In this document: positions 8,702 to 18,633 of the stretch, piece by piece
Position numbering within the stretch: position 1 is the first letter of the stretch
Layout: every line of letters begins with the position of its first letter
Source of the DNA: Sinomonas sp. P10A9
Lineage (GTDB): Bacteria; Actinomycetota; Actinomycetes; Actinomycetales; Micrococcaceae
DNA: 64,000 nucleotides
Reading direction: 5' to 3'
Assembly: GCF_041022165.1 (NCBI RefSeq)
Contig: NZ_CP163302.1
Location: forward strand, 1,302,001 to 1,366,000
Notes under the pieces: generated by a model
What the model saw: the letters and a program-made list of their open reading frames with translations, nothing else
Told to the model about the DNA's origin: nothing
The model's database searches: none
Position numbers and translations under genes: made by a program

Positions 8702-9799
8702 CTACTGGGTGAGCTTGCTCAGCGTCGGATCGTTCGCGTAGGCGTCCTTGGCGTTCGCCTTCGTGACGATGACCGGCGGGAGCAGGAACGCGGGGACGAC
8801 CTTGGTGCCGTTGTTGTATGACTTGTCGTCGTTGACGTCCGGCGTCTGGCCAGCCTGGAGCTTCTTGACCATGTCGATCGCCTTGTTCACGAGGTTGCGC
8901 GTGTCCTTGTTGATGGTCGAGTACTGCTCGCCCGCCATGATCGACTTGACCGACTCGACCTCGGAATCCTGGCCCGTCACGACCGGGATCGGCTTGCCAG
9001 CGCTCTTCACCGAGGTGATGATGGCGCGGGCAAGGGTGTCGTTCGGGGAGAGCACGCCGTCGAGCGTCTTCGCGTTGTAGCTCGACGCGAGGAGGGTGTC
9101 CATGCGCTTCTGGGCGTTCTCAGCCTTCCAGCCCTGGGTCACGGCCTGGTCGAAGGACTTCTGACCCGAGACGACGTTGAGTGTGCCGTCGTCGATCTTC
9201 GGCTGCAGGACGCTCATGGCGCCGTTGAAGAACACCTTCGCATTGGCGTCGTCCGGGGAGCCGGCGAAGAGCTCGACGTTGTAAGGGCCCGTGGCCTTCT
9301 TGGCCTTCATGCCGTCCAGGAGCGCCTGGCCCTGGAGCACGCCGACCTTGAAGTTGTCGTACGCCACGTAGTAGTCCACGTTCGGGGTGTTCAGGAGCAG
9401 GCGGTCGTACGCGATCACCGTGGCGCCTGCCTGCTTCGCCTGGGCGAGCTGGGTGCCGAGCTGCGATCCGTCGATGGCGCCGACGATGATGACCTTGGCG
9501 CCCTTCGTGACCATCGCGGAGATCTGGTTCTGCTGCTCGGAGACGCCGCCGTTCGCGAACTGGACGTCCGCGGTGAAGCCGGCGCCCTTGAGCCCGTCGT
9601 TGAAGAGGCCCTCGGCGAGGACCCAGTTCTCCGACGTCTTCTGCGGGAGCGCGACGCCGATCTCGGAGTTCTGCGCGAACCCGGCAGCGCCGCTGCTCGA
9701 GCCGCTTGATCCGCTGTCCGAGCGACCGCAGGCGGTCAGCGCCAGTGCTGCGATCGCAGCAATGGCTGCTGCCTTTCCTGCCTTGCCAAACTTTCGCAT
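8702..9799 (-). CDS. Sugar ABC transporter substrate-binding lipoprotein (ChvE/XylF-like)
   Basis: 365 residues. A lipoprotein signal ends in LTAC with the acylated Cys at position 24, followed by a Ser/Gly linker. The rest is a type I periplasmic-binding fold with EIGVALPQKTSENWVLAEG at the start of the first lobe, then QQNQISAMVTKGAKVIIVGA and TGQDSEVESVKSIMAGEQY, typical of the xylose/multiple-monosaccharide group (XylF, ChvE). It delivers a monosaccharide to the ATPase and permease encoded upstream in the same operon. A hairpin in the 86-base gap before it may set its expression relative to the membrane parts. No strong ribosome site is visible. Confidence 0.85.
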   Translation of the reverse strand: MRKFGKAGKAAAIAAIAALALTACGRSDSGSSGSSSGAAGFAQNSEIGVALPQKTSENWVLAEGLFNDGLKGAGFTADVQFANGGVSEQQNQISAMVTKGAKVIIVGAIDGSQLGTQLAQAKQAGATVIAYDRLLLNTPNVDYYVAYDNFKVGVLQGQALLDGMKAKKATGPYNVELFAGSPDDANAKVFFNGAMSVLQPKIDDGTLNVVSGQKSFDQAVTQGWKAENAQKRMDTLLASSYNAKTLDGVLSPNDTLARAIITSVKSAGKPIPVVTGQDSEVESVKSIMAGEQYSTINKDTRNLVNKAIDMVKKLQAGQTPDVNDDKSYNNGTKVVPAFLLPPVIVTKANAKDAYANDPTLSKLTQ

Positions 9800-9860
9800 G
9801 GTGTTCGCTTTCTGTGGTTCTTCTCTGGTTTCCTGTGGGGAAATCGGGGGTGGTGATGGG

Positions 9861-9885
9861 CGACGGCGCGTGGCCGCCGCCGTCG
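9861..9885. terminator. Small intercistronic hairpin in the sugar operon
   Basis: CGACGGCG and CGCCGTCG pair across a 9-nt loop immediately after the permease stop and before the binding-protein gene. Its place suggests mRNA stabilisation or partial attenuation rather than full termination. Confidence 0.4.
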
Positions 9886-11154
9886 TCAGCTTTCCTTGGC
9901 GAGGACTTCGCTGGTCTTGGTGGTCTCGTCCGGGCGGGAGGGCTCGCTCCTGGAGCTGTTGCGCAGGAGGAGGCCGATGATCGAGCGCTTGCCCTGGGAC
10001 TTGTTGTAGACGTCGAAGGCGACTGCCGCGAGGAGTACGAGGCCCTTGATGATGGCGGTGCGGTCCGCGCCGATGCCCAGGAGCTGCAGTCCGTTGTTGA
10101 GCACGGCCATGACGAGGCCTCCAACGATCGAGCCGATCACGGTGCCGACGCCGCCGGTGACTGCCGCGCCGCCGATGAACACGGCCGCGATTGCGTCGAG
10201 CTCCCAGCCGGTGCCGTCGAACGGGCCGGAGGCGGTGGAGCGGGCCACGAAGACCATGCCGGCGAGGGCCGCGAGGATTGCCATGTTCATCATGACGAGG
10301 AAGTTGACCTTCTTGGACTGCACGCCGGAGAGCTCGGCCGCGTGCCGGTTGCCGCCGACGGCGTAGATGTGGCGGCCGACGACTGTCTTGGCGGAGATGA
10401 AGCCGTAGATGAGCACGAGGACGCCGAGGATGATGCCCGGGACCGGGAAGGAGGTGCCGGTGCGGCCTGTGGCGAAGAGGTACGTCGCGTAGAGGATGGC
10501 CGCGCAGATGAGCACGAGCTTCGTGATGCTCACCCACAGCTCGGGGACCTCGGCGCCGAGCTCCTTGGCCTGGCGGCGGCCGCGCACCTCGAACCAGATG
10601 ACGGCCGCGGCCCCGATGAGCCCGAGGAGGAGCGTCAGGTTGTTGTACCCGAGCTTCGGGCCGATCTCGGGCAGGTAACCGGCGCCGATGTACTGGAAGT
10701 CCGTCGGGACGGGGACCGTGTTGGACTGGCCGATGAACTGGTTCACACCGCGGAAGATGAGCATGCCGGCGAGCGTGACGATGAAGGCGGGGATCCCGAC
10801 GTAGGCCACCCAGAAGCCCTGCCACGCGCCGATGAGCGCGCCGATCGCGAGGCCAAGGACGATCCCGACCCACGTGGGCAGGTGCCAGTCGCGCATCGTG
10901 ATGGCCACGATGATGCCCACGGCCGCGGCGATCGAGCCGACGGAGAGGTCGATGTGGCCCGCGATGATCACGAGGACCATGCCGATCGCGAGGATGAGGA
11001 TGTACGAGTTGCCGTTGAAGAGGTTGATGACGTTGTCCGGGGTGAGCGTGAGCCCGCCGGTGAGGATCTGGAACAGGACGATCAGGGCCACGAGGGCGAA
11101 GATCATCCCGAATTGGCGGGTGTTGCCGCCGAAGAGCTTCTTGAGGGCGTCCAT
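9886..11154 (-). CDS. Sugar ABC transporter permease (XylH/MmsB-like)
   Basis: 422 residues, highly hydrophobic with about ten membrane helices, beginning MDALKKLFGGNTRQFGMIFA. The BPD_transp_2 family loop is visible as AVGGNRHAAELSGV. Long permeases of this type form the channel for monosaccharides in the xylose/ribose class. The C-terminus is cytoplasmic (RSEPSRPDETTKTSEVLAKES). GAAGGA lies 6 nt before the start. It is 18 bases downstream of the ATPase gene, with which it is certainly co-transcribed. Confidence 0.88.
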   Translation of the reverse strand: MDALKKLFGGNTRQFGMIFALVALIVLFQILTGGLTLTPDNVINLFNGNSYILILAIGMVLVIIAGHIDLSVGSIAAAVGIIVAITMRDWHLPTWVGIVLGLAIGALIGAWQGFWVAYVGIPAFIVTLAGMLIFRGVNQFIGQSNTVPVPTDFQYIGAGYLPEIGPKLGYNNLTLLLGLIGAAAVIWFEVRGRRQAKELGAEVPELWVSITKLVLICAAILYATYLFATGRTGTSFPVPGIILGVLVLIYGFISAKTVVGRHIYAVGGNRHAAELSGVQSKKVNFLVMMNMAILAALAGMVFVARSTASGPFDGTGWELDAIAAVFIGGAAVTGGVGTVIGSIVGGLVMAVLNNGLQLLGIGADRTAIIKGLVLLAAVAFDVYNKSQGKRSIIGLLLRNSSRSEPSRPDETTKTSEVLAKES

Positions 11155-11172
11155 GATTGGTCCTTCGTTCTC

Positions 11173-12717
<1,545 letters not shown>

Positions 12718-12797
12718 GTGCCGCTGGCCTCCTGGTCATCAAACACGAACTTCATTGTCCGGCGGCCTTGGAGCGGCGCCGTCTGAGTAGAAAGTAA

Positions 12798-12816
12798 ACA
12801 AGCCTTCGGGGCTTGT
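12798..12816. repeat. Small inverted repeat at the sugar operon promoter
   Basis: ACAAGCC and GGCTTGT pair perfectly around a 5-nt centre. The right arm is the left edge of the 26-bp shared operator, so a second regulator contact or RNA-level structure at the start of the transcript is possible. Confidence 0.5.
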
Positions 12817-12835
12817 CGTCAAGGCTTTAACGCAA
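12810..12835 (-). promoter_or_regulatory. Candidate ROK operator overlapping the sugar operon promoter
   Basis: Read on the plus strand it is GGCTTGTCGTCAAG, three variable bases, then TTAACGCAA. The same 23 fixed bases occur at 14094-14119 before the ROK gene. On the minus strand the element contains TTGACG, a good -35 hexamer, followed 18 bp later by TTTACT as a possible -10, so a bound repressor would block RNA polymerase. That the ROK protein is the ligand is inferred from its location at both sites. Confidence 0.7.
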
Positions 12836-12875
12836 TCTATACCCGGATCGTTGTCTTCCGGGTCACCATTCCGCC

Positions 12876-14069
12876 TCAGGTATGGCGTGCGATGTCCGCG
12901 TTCTGGAACACGAGCGCGGCGGCGCCGAGGACCTCCGCGCGGGCGCCGAGTGCCGACATCGCGACGGTCGTCGTCTCGCCGATGAGCGGCACGGCATGGC
13001 GCAGGAGCCCGCGCCGGATCGGCTCGAGGAGCAGCTCCCCGAGCTCGGCCAGAGGGCCACCGATGACGATCACCTCGGGATTGATCAGATTGGCCACGGC
13101 GCCGAGCGCGCGGCCGGTCGCCAGCCCGGCGTCGTCGAGCACCCTCAGTGCGGCGGGCGAGCCCCCGAGGGCGCGGTGCACGATGTCGTCGGGGGTGAGG
13201 GGCTCAGGTTCACCGCGGCTCAGGAGCTCGGACATCGTGGTGGTCGAGGATACCGTCTCGAGGCAGCCGCGGTTGCCGCAGCGGCACATGAGCCCGTGCT
13301 CGGAGATGGTCATGTGGCCGATCTCGCCGGTGACCCCGACGTGCCCGTAGAACAGCGCGCCGTCGAGGATGAGGCCGGCTCCGATCCCCGAGCCGATCTT
13401 GACGAACATGAGGTTCGAGACCCCATTGTGCGGGCCCCACGTGATCTCGCTCAGAGCGCCGAGATTGGCGTCATTGTCTACGAAAACCGGGAGTCTGAGC
13501 CGTTCCTCGAGGTGGGAGAGGATCTGGAATCCGACCCATTCCGGGAGGATCGCGCCCTGGACCACGGTTCCCGTCCGGTGGTCGATCGGCCCGGGGATCC
13601 CGGCCCCGACTCCGACGATGTCCTCGCGGCGCACGCCGGTCTCCGCGATGAGGCGGTCGAGGACGTCGACGGCGGCCGTGATGCTCACGTCGGCCTGATG
13701 CCCGAGCGGCAGGCTCATGCTCTCCTCGGCGAGCACCTCGTAGGCGAGATTGGCCAGGACTACGCGGAGGTGCCGGCGTCCGAAGTCTATGCCGACGGCG
13801 ACCGCCGAGTTGCTGTTGAGCCGCACCCTCAGGGCGCGCCGGCCCGAGCTCGTCGTCGGCTCGGTCGCGACCACGCTGGCATCGTGAAGGACCTTGACGA
13901 TGTTGGAGACGGTCGCCGTGGAGAGCCCGGTGTGCCGGGACAGCTCAGCCTGGGTGGCGGGCCCGGCCATGAGGGCCTCCACGATACGCTGCTCGTTGAG
14001 CTTGCGGAGAGCAGACTGGGAGCCCGGATTGCCGGCGCCGCTCGTCATCGAGCGCAGGGTGGAGACCAT
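12876..14069 (-). CDS. ROK family transcriptional regulator
   Basis: 397 residues. The N-terminal winged helix has the HTH GPATQAELSRHTGLSTATVS (about residues 35-55). The ROK sugar-kinase-like domain follows with a phosphate-type motif GIDFGRRHLRV, the zinc motif CRCGNRGCLE and GVGAGIPGPID. ROK repressors bind a sugar or sugar phosphate and release DNA. It is encoded directly upstream of the sugar ABC operon in the same orientation but has its own promoter carrying the same operator, so negative autoregulation is likely. The promoter-like TTGACG...TAGAAG lies so close to the ATG that the mRNA may be leaderless; a second Met is at codon 8. Confidence 0.87.
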   Translation of the reverse strand: MVSTLRSMTSGAGNPGSQSALRKLNEQRIVEALMAGPATQAELSRHTGLSTATVSNIVKVLHDASVVATEPTTSSGRRALRVRLNSNSAVAVGIDFGRRHLRVVLANLAYEVLAEESMSLPLGHQADVSITAAVDVLDRLIAETGVRREDIVGVGAGIPGPIDHRTGTVVQGAILPEWVGFQILSHLEERLRLPVFVDNDANLGALSEITWGPHNGVSNLMFVKIGSGIGAGLILDGALFYGHVGVTGEIGHMTISEHGLMCRCGNRGCLETVSSTTTMSELLSRGEPEPLTPDDIVHRALGGSPAALRVLDDAGLATGRALGAVANLINPEVIVIGGPLAELGELLLEPIRRGLLRHAVPLIGETTTVAMSALGARAEVLGAAALVFQNADIARHT

Positions 14070-14093
14070 GCCCTACAGCTTCTACCCGCCCAC

Positions 14094-14119
14094 GGCTTGT
14101 CGTCAAGAAATTAACGCAA
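14094..14119 (-). promoter_or_regulatory. Second copy of the 26-bp operator, at the ROK gene promoter
   Basis: GGCTTGTCGTCAAG, AAA, TTAACGCAA: it differs from the copy at 12810-12835 only in the three central bases. On the minus strand it again supplies TTGACG as -35. It also lies within 75 bases of the rightward carbonic-anhydrase gene start, so that gene could be affected. Confidence 0.7.
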
Positions 14120-14154
14120 CCGAGGACTTCGGGCCCCGTTTACCTACTGGCCAC

Positions 14155-14166
14155 TAGTCTGGGCGC
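14155..14166 (+). promoter_or_regulatory. -10 hexamer for a leaderless start
   Basis: TAGTCT is followed by 6 bases and then the ATG of the gamma-carbonic-anhydrase gene. No Shine-Dalgarno is present, so transcription probably begins at or next to the start codon. No clear -35. Confidence 0.5.
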
Positions 14167-14688
14167 ATGAGCCTAGTCATCGAGTTCGGGGGCGTGGCCC
14201 CGGACATCCATCCGAGCGCGTTCGTGGCGCCGACCGCGTCGATCATCGGCGACGCGCATCTGGCCGAGCGGTCGAGTGCCTTCTACGGCGTCTCGGTCCG
14301 CGCGGACACCGCGACGATCACCGTCGGCGCCGGCAGCAACCTCCAGGACAACGTGGTCCTGCACGCGGATGCAGGCTTCCCCTGCACGGTGGGGGCTGGC
14401 GTTTCAGTTGGCCACAACGCCGTCGTGCACGGATGCACGGTGGGGGACAACGTCCTCGTGGGCATGAGCGCGACCATCATGAATGGAGCCGTGATCGGAG
14501 CCGAGTCCCTCGTCGCGGCCGGCGCCGTCGTGCTTGAGGGGACGCAGGTGCCTCCTCGCTCCCTCGTGGCCGGGGTGCCGGCCAAGGTGCGACGTGAACT
14601 CACGGACGACGAGGTCGCGAGCCTCTACCGCAATGCCTCGCATTACGTGGACCTCGCCCGTGCCCACCGGCAGGCCAATCCCCGCTGA
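14167..14688 (+). CDS. Gamma-carbonic anhydrase family hexapeptide-repeat protein
   Basis: 173 residues forming a left-handed beta-helix of hexapeptide repeats (for example LQDNVVLHADAG, GHNAVVHGCTVGDNVLVGMSA, GAVVLEGTQVPPRSLVAGVPAKVRREL). Histidines in VVLHADAG and the GHNAVVHG pair are placed as the zinc ligands of gamma-class enzymes. Members hydrate CO2 reversibly or act as uncharacterised metal-binding trimers (PaaY/YrdA type). It is a single gene convergent with purU; the gap between them holds the inverted 21-bp arrays. Confidence 0.85.
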   Translation: MSLVIEFGGVAPDIHPSAFVAPTASIIGDAHLAERSSAFYGVSVRADTATITVGAGSNLQDNVVLHADAGFPCTVGAGVSVGHNAVVHGCTVGDNVLVGMSATIMNGAVIGAESLVAAGAVVLEGTQVPPRSLVAGVPAKVRRELTDDEVASLYRNASHYVDLARAHRQANPR

Positions 14689-14698
14689 CTCACCATGC

Positions 14699-15063
14699 CG
14701 CCGAGGTCACCCCGTGTGGGGCCGAGGTCACCGGGTGTGCGGCCGAGGTCATCGCGTGTGCGGCCGAGGTCACCGGGTGTGAGCGCGAGGTCACCCGGTG
14801 TGCCGCCGATATCGGGTCGCGAGTAGCACACGACGGCGATCGGTCGCTTCAGGCGGCCATGGCACCGACGTGGCCACACGCCGTCGTCCGCCCGGCCCGA
14901 TGGAACAAGCGCCAGCACGGGCTGTCCTGGACGGGGTGCCGGGCCGGGTGACTTCGGCGCCAGACGGGGTGATTTGGGTGCCAGATGGGGTGACTTCGGC
15001 GCCACACGGGGTGACTTGGGCGCCACACGGGGTGACTTGGGCGCCACACGGGGTGACTTCGGC
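14699..15063. repeat. Composite inverted-array element, copy 1
   Basis: Five 21-bp units of the type GCCGAGGTCACCSSGTGTG at 14699-14803, a spacer at 14804-14937 containing the palindrome CCGATATCGG (14806-14815) and the string CGAGTAGCACACG, then six units of the reverse complement, GCCACACGGGGTGACTTSGGC, at 14938-15063. The two arrays could fold on each other into a long stem. It fills the whole gap between the convergent carbonic anhydrase and purU genes. A second copy, inverted and with different unit numbers, is at 25742-26152. No coding potential; frames through it are open only because 21 is a multiple of three. Confidence 0.9.
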
Positions 15064-15078
15064 GCGAACGCCCAACTG

Positions 15079-15927
15079 CTAGGGGAAGACGACCGTCCGG
15101 TGCCCATCGAGGAGCACCCGGTGCTCGGCGTGCCACTGCACGGCGCGGCTCAGGGTGCGGCCCTCGACGTCGCGGCCCAGCTGGACGAAGTGCTCCGGAG
15201 TCCGAGAGTGATCCACCCGGATGACCTCCTGCTCGATGATGGGTCCCTCGTCCAGGTCCGCCGTGACGTAGTGCGCGGTGGCCCCGATGATCTTGACGCC
15301 GCGTGCATGCGCCTGATGGTACGGCTTGGCTCCCTTGAACGAGGGCAGGAACGAGTGGTGGATGTTGATCGCGCGGCCCTCGAGTGCCCGGCACAAATCG
15401 TCGGACAGGATCTGCATGTACCGTGCGAGCACCACGAGCTCAACCCCATGCTCCTCGACCAGGGCAAGGAGCCGCGCCTCCGCCTCGGCCTTTGTCGCTG
15501 ACGTGACGGGCAGATGCACGAACGGCACCCCGTAGAACTCGGCCATCGGCGCGAGGTCCCTGTGGTTGGAGACGACCACCGGCACCTCGATGGGAAGGGT
15601 GCCCGCGCGCTGCTGGAACAGCAGGTCGTTGAGGGTACGGCCGTCCTTGGAGCACATGATGAGGGTGCGCACCGGCTCGCCGCCGTTGAAGAGTCCGAGC
15701 CGCATCGAGAACGCCTCGGCGACTGGCGCGAGCGCAGCCTCGAGCGCGGGCCGCTCGGACTCCGTCTCGACCTCGACGCGCATGAAGAAGGTCCCCGTGT
15801 CGGGGCTCTCGTACTGGCGCGACTCGGCGATGTTGCAGCCGGCCTCGAGCAGCGCTCCCGAGACGGCGTACACAATGCCGGGCCGGTCAGGGCAGGAGAG
15901 GGTCACGATGAAGGTGTTCCGTTGCAC
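15079..15927 (-). CDS. purU: Formyltetrahydrofolate deformylase
   Basis: 282 residues. An N-terminal ACT domain (about 5-85, LSCPDRPGIVYAVSGALLEAG) is followed by the formyltransferase fold with INIHHSFLPSFKGAKPYHQA and DLDEGPIIEQE, which supply the catalytic Asn, His and Asp. PurU hydrolyses 10-formyl-THF to formate and THF, balancing one-carbon pools; the ACT domain senses methionine or glycine in characterised homologues. Its 3' end abuts the inverted repeat element. It works against the glyA-folD pair encoded 1.4 kb away on the other strand. Confidence 0.93.
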   Translation of the reverse strand: MQRNTFIVTLSCPDRPGIVYAVSGALLEAGCNIAESRQYESPDTGTFFMRVEVETESERPALEAALAPVAEAFSMRLGLFNGGEPVRTLIMCSKDGRTLNDLLFQQRAGTLPIEVPVVVSNHRDLAPMAEFYGVPFVHLPVTSATKAEAEARLLALVEEHGVELVVLARYMQILSDDLCRALEGRAINIHHSFLPSFKGAKPYHQAHARGVKIIGATAHYVTADLDEGPIIEQEVIRVDHSRTPEHFVQLGRDVEGRTLSRAVQWHAEHRVLLDGHRTVVFP

Positions 15928-15984
15928 GGGGTCAAGCGTACCGAGCCGCCCACGCGCGGCTCAGCTCAGGGTTCGTCGCGGGCT

Positions 15985-17073
15985 TCAGCGCACGACGGCG
16001 CCGGCCTCCTCGCGCTGCAGGCTGCGGACCGCGGCGATCGCCGCGGCGCGCCCGGCGCGGGTGGCCCCGACGGTCGAGGCGCTCGCCCCGTAGCCGACCA
16101 GGAACAGGCGAGGTTCGCGCACGACGCTGACGCCGTCGTCGGCCATGAGGACGCCGCCGCCCGGCTCCCGCACGTGCAGGGGCGCGAGGTGCCCGAGCGA
16201 GGCACGGAAGCCGGTGGCCCACAGGATCGCGTCGAGTTCGAGCTCGGTGCCGTCGGCCAGGACGGCCCCCGTGGGGGTGATGCGGGCGAGCGGACCGCGC
16301 GAGACGAGCACCCCCGAGCGGATTCCGGCGAGGTACTGCTCGGCCAGCGGCAGCCCCGTCGCGGCGGAGACGGACAGCGGAGGGAGGCCGGCGCGCGTCC
16401 GCTCGTTGACGCGGCGCTCGACGTCGACGCCCCAGTCAGCATCGAACGCTTCCTCGGTCCACTGCGGCGTACGCCTCGTCGACCACACCGTCTCGGCGCC
16501 GGCGTCGTGGAGTTGGAGGAGGAACTGCAGGGCGCTCGTCCCGCCGCCCACCACGAGGATGCGCTGGTGGGTGAACTCCTCGGCGGAGACGAAGTCGTGG
16601 GTGTGGAGCTGCCGGCCGCGGAACGCCTCCCGGCCGGGGTAGTGGGGCCAGTACGGCGTGTCCCACGTTCCCGTCGCGCTGATGACCGTGTCGGTGAGCC
16701 ACGCGCGACCGTCGGCCGCGCGCACGAGGAAGCGGTCGCCGTCGTCCGTCGTCCCGACCGACGCGACGCGCACCGGTCGGACCACCGGGAGAGCGAACTC
16801 GCGCTCGTACTCACCGTAGTAGCGGCGCACGACGGCGGAGGCCGGCTCCTTGGGGTCCGGAGCCTCGAGCGGGAGGCCGGGGAGGGGGTGGAGGCCGTGC
16901 GCGGCGTCGAAGGTCAGGGAGTCCCAACGATGCCGCCACGCTCCGCCGGGGCCCTCGTTGGCATCGAGGACCACGTAGTCCTCCCACGGCGTGAGCCCGC
17001 GGCGGCCCAGCCAGTGCGCAGCGCTGAGGCCAGCCTGCCCGGCACCGATCACCACGGCCTTGAGGGTCTCCAC
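15985..17073 (-). CDS. Flavin-containing monooxygenase-like FAD/NAD(P) oxidoreductase
   Basis: 362 residues from a GTG start with AAGGAG 5 nt upstream; a longer in-frame reading upstream would cross the riboswitch region and is unsupported. The FAD-binding motif VVIGAGQAGLSAAHWLGRRG is at residues 7-26 and the NADPH-binding motif ILVVGGGTSALQFLLQL mid-protein, with ISATGTWDTPYWP between. This matches the CzcO/FMO-like group that oxidises N or S atoms or performs Baeyer-Villiger chemistry; the substrate is unknown. It lies between purU and glyA but has no obvious one-carbon role. Confidence 0.82.
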   Translation of the reverse strand: METLKAVVIGAGQAGLSAAHWLGRRGLTPWEDYVVLDANEGPGGAWRHRWDSLTFDAAHGLHPLPGLPLEAPDPKEPASAVVRRYYGEYEREFALPVVRPVRVASVGTTDDGDRFLVRAADGRAWLTDTVISATGTWDTPYWPHYPGREAFRGRQLHTHDFVSAEEFTHQRILVVGGGTSALQFLLQLHDAGAETVWSTRRTPQWTEEAFDADWGVDVERRVNERTRAGLPPLSVSAATGLPLAEQYLAGIRSGVLVSRGPLARITPTGAVLADGTELELDAILWATGFRASLGHLAPLHVREPGGGVLMADDGVSVVREPRLFLVGYGASASTVGATRAGRAAAIAAVRSLQREEAGAVVR

Positions 17074-17148
17074 CGCATCTCCTTTGTCTGACGTGTCAAC
17101 TGCTTTATCCAACGCCCGGACAGTTCCGGGGATTCCCCGGCTCCGGGT

Positions 17149-17154
17149 TAGACT
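17149..17154 (+). promoter_or_regulatory. -10 hexamer of the glyA-folD transcript
   Basis: TAGACT lies 7 bases before the first paired base of the ZTP aptamer (17161), which fits a transcript starting with the riboswitch. The -35 is weak (TTCCGG at 17124-17129). Confidence 0.5.
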
Positions 17155-17160
17155 CGACAC

Positions 17161-17236
17161 GTCGCAACTGGCGTTGGGTGGGTCACCACCGGGGAGCGGC
17201 GCACAGGGGACACCGCGGATCGTACGCCTGGGCCGA
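17161..17236 (+). promoter_or_regulatory. ZTP (pfl) riboswitch upstream of glyA-folD
   Basis: All conserved parts of the pfl motif are present. P1 pairs GTCGC (17161-17165) with GCGGC (17196-17200). The conserved AACTGGCG is at 17166-17173. P2 pairs GGTGG (17177-17181) with CCACC (17186-17190) around GTCA. CGGGGAGC follows directly, and the distal CGCCTGGGC is at 17225-17233. The class binds ZTP/ZMP, which accumulate when 10-formyl-THF is short, and turns on folate one-carbon genes. glyA starts 105 bases downstream. The expression platform is unclear: CTCC at 17313-17316 could pair with the GGAG of the glyA ribosome site, which would mean translational control. Confidence 0.88.
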
Positions 17237-17340
17237 GGGTCGAGAAGCCGTGCCTTCATGCTCTGCCACGCAGTACCGGGCAGCGCTTGGGGCCGGTAGC
17301 CTGACCAGTAGCCTCCCAGCCAACGACCCCAGGAGATTCC

Positions 17341-18633
17341 GTGACTCCCGCCACTCCTACCGTGTCCGCCGTCAGCAACCTCCCGCTGAGCGAGGTCGAT
17401 CCGGAGATCGCCGCCGTCCTCGAGCAGGAGCTCGGACGCCAGCGCAACACGCTCGAAATGATCGCCAGCGAGAACTTCGCGCCCCGCTCCGTCATGGAGG
17501 CGCAGGGTTCAGTCCTGACCAACAAGTACGCCGAGGGCTACCCCGGCAAGCGCTACTACGGTGGCTGCGAGTACGTCGACGTGGCCGAGAACCTTGCGAT
17601 CGAGCGCGTCAAGGCCCTCTTCGATGCCGAGTACGCCAATGTCCAGCCGCACTCGGGCGCGCAGGCCAACGCTGCCGCGCTGTCCGCGATGATCACGCCG
17701 GGCGACAAGATCCTTGGCCTCTCGCTCGCCCACGGCGGGCACCTCACGCACGGCATGAAGCTGAACTTCTCCGGGAAGCTGTACCAGGTCGCCGCGTACC
17801 AGGTCGAACAGGACACCTTCCGCGTCGACATGGACAAGCTGCGCGAACAGGCCCTCGCCGAGCGTCCGCAGGTCATCATCGCAGGCTGGTCCGCGTACCC
17901 GCGCCACCTCGACTTCGAGGCGTTCCGCTCGATCGCCGATGAGGTCGGCGCCTTGCTCTGGACCGACATGGCCCACTTCGCGGGCCTCGTCGCGGCCGGC
18001 CTCCACCCGTCGCCGGTTCCCCACTCGCATGTCGTGACCTCCACCGTGCACAAGACCCTTGCCGGACCTCGCTCGGGCGTGATCCTGGCCAAGGAGGAGT
18101 ACGGCAAGAAGATCAACTCCAACGTGTTCCCCGGCCAGCAGGGCGGCCCGCTCATGCACGTCATCGCCGCGAAGGCCGTGGCGTTCAAGATCGCGGGCTC
18201 CGACGAGTTCGCCGAGCGCCAGCAGCGCGTCCTCGACGGCGCGAAGATCATCGCGGAGCGCCTCAACGCAAAGGATGTGGCCGACGCCGGGGTGTCCGTC
18301 CTCACGGGCGGCACCGATGTCCACCTCGTCCTCGTGGACCTGCGCGACTCCAAGCTTGACGGCCAGCAGGCCGAGGACCTCCTCCACGAGGTGGGTATCA
18401 CGGTGAACCGCAACGCCGTCCCGTTCGACCCCAGGCCCCCGATGGTCACCTCGGGCCTGCGCATCGGCACCCCTGCCCTTGCGACACGCGGCTTCGGCGC
18501 GGTCGAGTTCACGGAGGTCGCGGACATCATCGCGACGGCGCTCAAGGGCGGCGCTGATCTCGCCGCGCTCCGCGCCCGCGTGGACAGGCTCGCTGAAGAC
18601 TTCCCCCTGTACCCGGGCCACGAGGCATGGTGA
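17341..18633 (+). CDS. glyA: Serine hydroxymethyltransferase
   Basis: 430 residues from a GTG start with AGGAG 5 nt upstream. The PLP lysine lies in [14 protein letters not shown] (K238). The N-terminal [20 protein letters not shown] and the [12 protein letters not shown] loop are family signatures. It converts serine and THF to glycine and 5,10-methylene-THF, feeding FolD encoded next. It is the first gene of the ZTP-riboswitch operon and overlaps folD by 7 bases. Confidence 0.97.
   Translation: MTPATPTVSAVSNLPLSEVDPEIAAVLEQELGRQRNTLEMIASENFAPRSVMEAQGSVLTNKYAEGYPGKRYYGGCEYVDVAENLAIERVKALFDAEYANVQPHSGAQANAAALSAMITPGDKILGLSLAHGGHLTHGMKLNFSGKLYQVAAYQVEQDTFRVDMDKLREQALAERPQVIIAGWSAYPRHLDFEAFRSIADEVGALLWTDMAHFAGLVAAGLHPSPVPHSHVVTSTVHKTLAGPRSGVILAKEEYGKKINSNVFPGQQGGPLMHVIAAKAVAFKIAGSDEFAERQQRVLDGAKIIAERLNAKDVADAGVSVLTGGTDVHLVLVDLRDSKLDGQQAEDLLHEVGITVNRNAVPFDPRPPMVTSGLRIGTPALATRGFGAVEFTEVADIIATALKGGADLAALRARVDRLAEDFPLYPGHEAW

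Noticed and set aside
14699..15063. CRISPR array
   Set aside because: Units follow each other directly without spacers and switch orientation; no cas genes in the window.
17074..17259. N-terminal extension of the flavin monooxygenase
   Set aside because: The added 62 residues have no homology, run through the riboswitch, and the internal GTG has a proper AAGGAG.
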